Assembly (NCBI RefSeq): GCF_029946505.1
Contig: NZ_JARZHG010000005.1
Coordinates: forward strand, 372,001-436,000
Source of the DNA: Polyangium sp. y55x31
Lineage (GTDB): Bacteria; Myxococcota_A; Polyangia; Polyangiales; Polyangiaceae
DNA: 64,000 nt
Reading direction: 5' to 3'
Below are positions 61,802-64,000 of this stretch, one piece after another. Position 1 is the stretch's first letter, and every line of letters begins with the position of its first letter. Below the pieces are notes generated by a model. The model did no database searches and was not told the DNA's origin. It was given only the letters and a program-made list of their open reading frames with translations. Made by a program: the position numbers and the translations under genes.

Positions 61802-62365
61802 ATGTACGCAGGTCACCTCGATTTGACGCAGCCTCTCGTCTGGACCGTGGACGACGCGCTCTCGCCCGCCGACTGCGACGCGTACATCGAGCGCATCCGC
61901 ACGGGCAGCCAGGAGATCGCGCCGATCGTGGGCGAAGACGGCGAGCCGGAGGTCGACCTCGCGGTCCGGAACAACACGCGCGTGATGTGGGACGACGCGT
62001 CCGAGGCCGACGGCCTCGTCGCGCGCGTCGGGCCGCACGTGCCGAAGCTCCTCATGGGCATGAAGCTCGCGGGCGGCAACCCGCGCATCCGCTTGTATCG
62101 ATACGGGCCCGGCGAGCAACACGGGGCGCACTGGGACACCGTGGTCCACCTCGACGGCGGCGTGCGTAGCCTGGTGACGCTGGTCTTTTACCTGAACGAT
62201 GATTTCGAGGGCGGCGAGACCGATTTTCCGGAGCTCGAACGGCGCATCACGCCGCGGCGAGGGCGCGCATTGATGTTCCAGCACCGGATCCTCCATATCG
62301 CGAGCGAGGTCGTCCGCGGCGAGAAGTTCGTCCTGCGCACGGATATCCTCTACAGCCCGGCCTGA
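61802..62365 (+). CDS. 2-oxoglutarate-Fe(II) oxygenase, prolyl-4-hydroxylase-like
   Basis: 187 residues. Iron ligands H110 and D112 (GAHWDTVVH) and H165 (HRILHIASEV), 2-oxoglutarate-binding Arg/Lys near K175-R179 (EKFVLRTDI). LVFYLNDDFEGGETDFPEL is the typical P4H strand region. Short, without signal; substrate may be a protein or small molecule. Confidence 0.85.
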   Translation: MYAGHLDLTQPLVWTVDDALSPADCDAYIERIRTGSQEIAPIVGEDGEPEVDLAVRNNTRVMWDDASEADGLVARVGPHVPKLLMGMKLAGGNPRIRLYRYGPGEQHGAHWDTVVHLDGGVRSLVTLVFYLNDDFEGGETDFPELERRITPRRGRALMFQHRILHIASEVVRGEKFVLRTDILYSPA

Positions 62366-62466
62366 GCCGCCCGCGCGAGGAAATCCTGCCGTTACGTGCA
62401 CGGAATGTCCGGGGCCGTACGTTCGAACCTTGAACTGATGGGGCGGTTCGGCGAGGATCGCGGCGC

Positions 62467-64000
<1,534 letters not shown>

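Overview
The window is about 68% GC chromosomal DNA from a myxobacterium, most likely a Polyangiaceae-type member (Polyangium or Sorangium relatives). The grounds are strong third-position GC bias, frequent GTG and TTG starts with 4-base stop/start overlaps, several Ser/Thr kinases, and many lipoproteins with a Gly/Ser spacer after the lipobox. No rRNA, tRNA, CRISPR array, prophage or insertion sequence was recognised, and the assignment rests on style of sequence rather than a marker gene.

Layout. 1-3.7 kb is a polyamine-type ABC importer (potD partial, potB, potC, potA) followed 11 bp later by a membrane-anchored Ser/Thr kinase and the remnant of a Uma2 nuclease gene. 5.1-12.3 kb is a tightly overlapping envelope operon: RDD protein, SpoIIM-like protein, membrane protein, DUF4129-DUF4350 fusion, MoxR ATPase, DUF58 protein. 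A YafK-type L,D-transpeptidase lipoprotein follows, then a YceI lipoprotein divergent from a LysR regulator. 14.9-17.1 kb (minus strand) is an sdpC-sdpA-sdpB operon, related to the sporulation-delaying-protein killing factor system of Bacillus. 17.3-28.2 kb is a mixed stretch: methyltransferase, a two-domain salicylyl-CoA hydroxylase-like enzyme, exported proteins, a peroxiredoxin, an EF-hand membrane protein, a cupin and a GGYGP-repeat secreted protein. 28.4-30.1 kb is purE-purK. 30-36.5 kb carries a TPR lipoprotein, a DrrAB-type ABC exporter, a VWA protein, a beta-barrel candidate and a zinc-ribbon protein. 36.9-49.7 kb holds a radical SAM protein with TPRs, CAP and VWA lipoproteins, a PAS-STAS regulator, a 5'-nucleotidase, secreted hydrolases and a small two-gene cysteine-rich module. 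49.8-52.3 kb has AlkB, Pcm and a histone-H1-like tailed protein. 52.8-61.1 kb is a metal and metalloid resistance island: arsR-arsI-acr3-arsC, then cysteine-rich exported proteins, czcB-czcA and a DUF3703 protein. The window ends with a lipid-binding-fold protein, a 2OG-Fe(II) oxygenase and the start of a kinase/ATPase signalling protein.

How the parts work together. The arsenic genes form a plausible path: ArsR senses trivalent arsenic, ArsI cleaves organic arsenic, ArsC reduces arsenate and Acr3 exports arsenite. The RND pump next to it appears to be fed by CX2HX6CX2C modules present both on a small lipoprotein and on the pump's own adaptor. The most unusual locus is the sdpCAB operon in a Gram-negative background, whose SdpC precursor lacks the hydrophobic, disulfide-bearing segment that forms the Bacillus toxin. 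Several regulatory structures are visible at base level: a perfect palindrome in front of the LysR gene, an inverted repeat in front of arsR, and a 9-bp repeat that would pair with a Shine-Dalgarno sequence at 35.5 kb.
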